Source: an uncultured Ideonella sp. (GTDB taxonomy: Bacteria > Pseudomonadota > Gammaproteobacteria > Burkholderiales > Burkholderiaceae). From it: a DNA stretch of 6,747 bases. The notes below the pieces were generated by a model, which worked only from the letters and a program-made list of their open reading frames with translations, had not been told where the DNA came from and did no database searches. The stretch lies in the NCBI GenBank assembly GCA_946479475.1, contig CAMLGG010000279.1, forward strand, positions 1 through 6,747. The letters run 5' to 3'. How positions within the stretch are numbered: position 1 is the stretch's first letter; every line of letters begins with the position of its first letter. Of this stretch, positions 6,341 through 6,747 are shown piece after piece. Both the position numbers and the translations under genes were made by a program.

Positions 6341-6747
6341 GGCTTGTCTCCTTGCAGGGGGATGGATTCTCGTGGCGGCCAGGCGACCAGGCGCGCGGCC
6401 AGCTCCTCGGGCACGTGCAGGGGCAGGTCCAGCAGCAGGTACGAGAGCGCCTTGCCGTGGCTGTCGAGGTTCAATGCGTCGTTCACACCGCCGTCCAGCA
6501 CGCCGTCGAGCACGAAGTTCATCGCGTGCAGGTTCGGCAGCAGGTGGCGGGTGACGCGCGAGGGCCGACGGTGGGCGAACTGCCTGGCGACCGCATCCTC
6601 GGTGACCTGGTCCACCAGCAGCGGCCACAGCGCAGGGTGCCACGCGATGACGCTGATGTTGGAGCGGTCGCCCTTGTCGCCGGTCCGGCCGTGGGCGGCG
6701 TGGGTCAACCGCTGCACTTCGGCCGGCCGATGGCCAACGCCCGCATC
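6337..6747 (-). CDS. AtuA-like ferredoxin-fold domain protein (5' end uncertain or outside window)
   Basis: The product matches the small AtuA-related domain found either as a separate protein of about 100-115 residues or as the C-terminal part of AtuA/DUF1446 proteins. Those proteins are associated with acyclic terpene and related acyl-CoA degradation. The hallmark is HGRTGDKGDRSNISVIAW (residues 9-26 counting from GTG 6717), followed by LPNLHAMNFVLDGVL, LNLDSHGKAL and LLLDLPL near the end. The only start inside the window giving the whole domain is a GTG at 6715-6717. It has no Shine-Dalgarno, and the frame stays open through the ten codons to the window edge (DAGVGHRPAE), which reads like a linker. 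So this may be the tail of a fused AtuA protein or a small gene starting upstream. The stop TGA overlaps the start of the Bug-family gene. The molecular function of this domain is not established to my knowledge. Confidence 0.8.
   Translation of the reverse strand, partial: DAGVGHRPAEVQRLTHAAHGRTGDKGDRSNISVIAWHPALWPLLVDQVTEDAVARQFAHRRPSRVTRHLLPNLHAMNFVLDGVLDGGVNDALNLDSHGKALSYLLLDLPLHVPEELAARLVAWPPRESIPLQGDKP
6348..6353 (-). promoter_or_regulatory. Ribosome binding site of the Bug-family gene
   Basis: Read on the minus strand this is AAGGAG, seven bases before the ATG at 6340. It lies within the 3' end of the AtuA-like gene and confirms the start that yields the signal peptide. Confidence 0.8.

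Overview
The window is very GC-rich with strong third-position G/C bias. Its gene content is typical of a free-living betaproteobacterium, probably Burkholderiales: a Bug/TctC-type substrate-binding protein, an AtuA-like small domain and a 7TM-DISM GGDEF protein. That placement is an inference from gene types and composition, not from a marker gene. Coding density is high and I see no RNA gene, CRISPR array, insertion sequence or phage gene.

The left four fifths (1-5347) is all on the + strand. It holds three paralogous genes for exported FG-GAP/VCBS-type beta-propeller proteins of about 380 residues: 1-1101 (5' end cut by the window), 3039-4190 and 4202-5347. Each has six clear acidic calcium-loop motifs of the form DxDxDGxxD plus a seventh degenerate one. 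All cysteines of the predicted mature chains (six) are conserved in all three paralogs, as three pairs. The second and third genes are 11 bases apart and probably co-translated. Between the first and second paralog lies a complete membrane diguanylate cyclase (1212-2885) with a periplasmic sensor region, seven membrane segments and an intact GGEEF active site and inhibitory site.

The right part (5372-6747) is on the - strand and converges on the propeller array with only 24 bases between stops. It carries the 3' part of an AtuA-like ferredoxin-fold gene (open to the window edge), whose stop overlaps the start of a Bug-family periplasmic binding protein gene as ATGA. This is a transport/catabolism operon with no visible tie to the propeller array.

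The most interesting part is the propeller array. It is a tandem family of apparently calcium-binding, disulfide-stabilised exported proteins of unknown role, with mosaic nucleotide identity among the copies, a possible lipoprotein signal in one copy and a c-di-GMP synthase embedded in it. A surface or biofilm role is a reasonable hypothesis but nothing in the sequence proves it.
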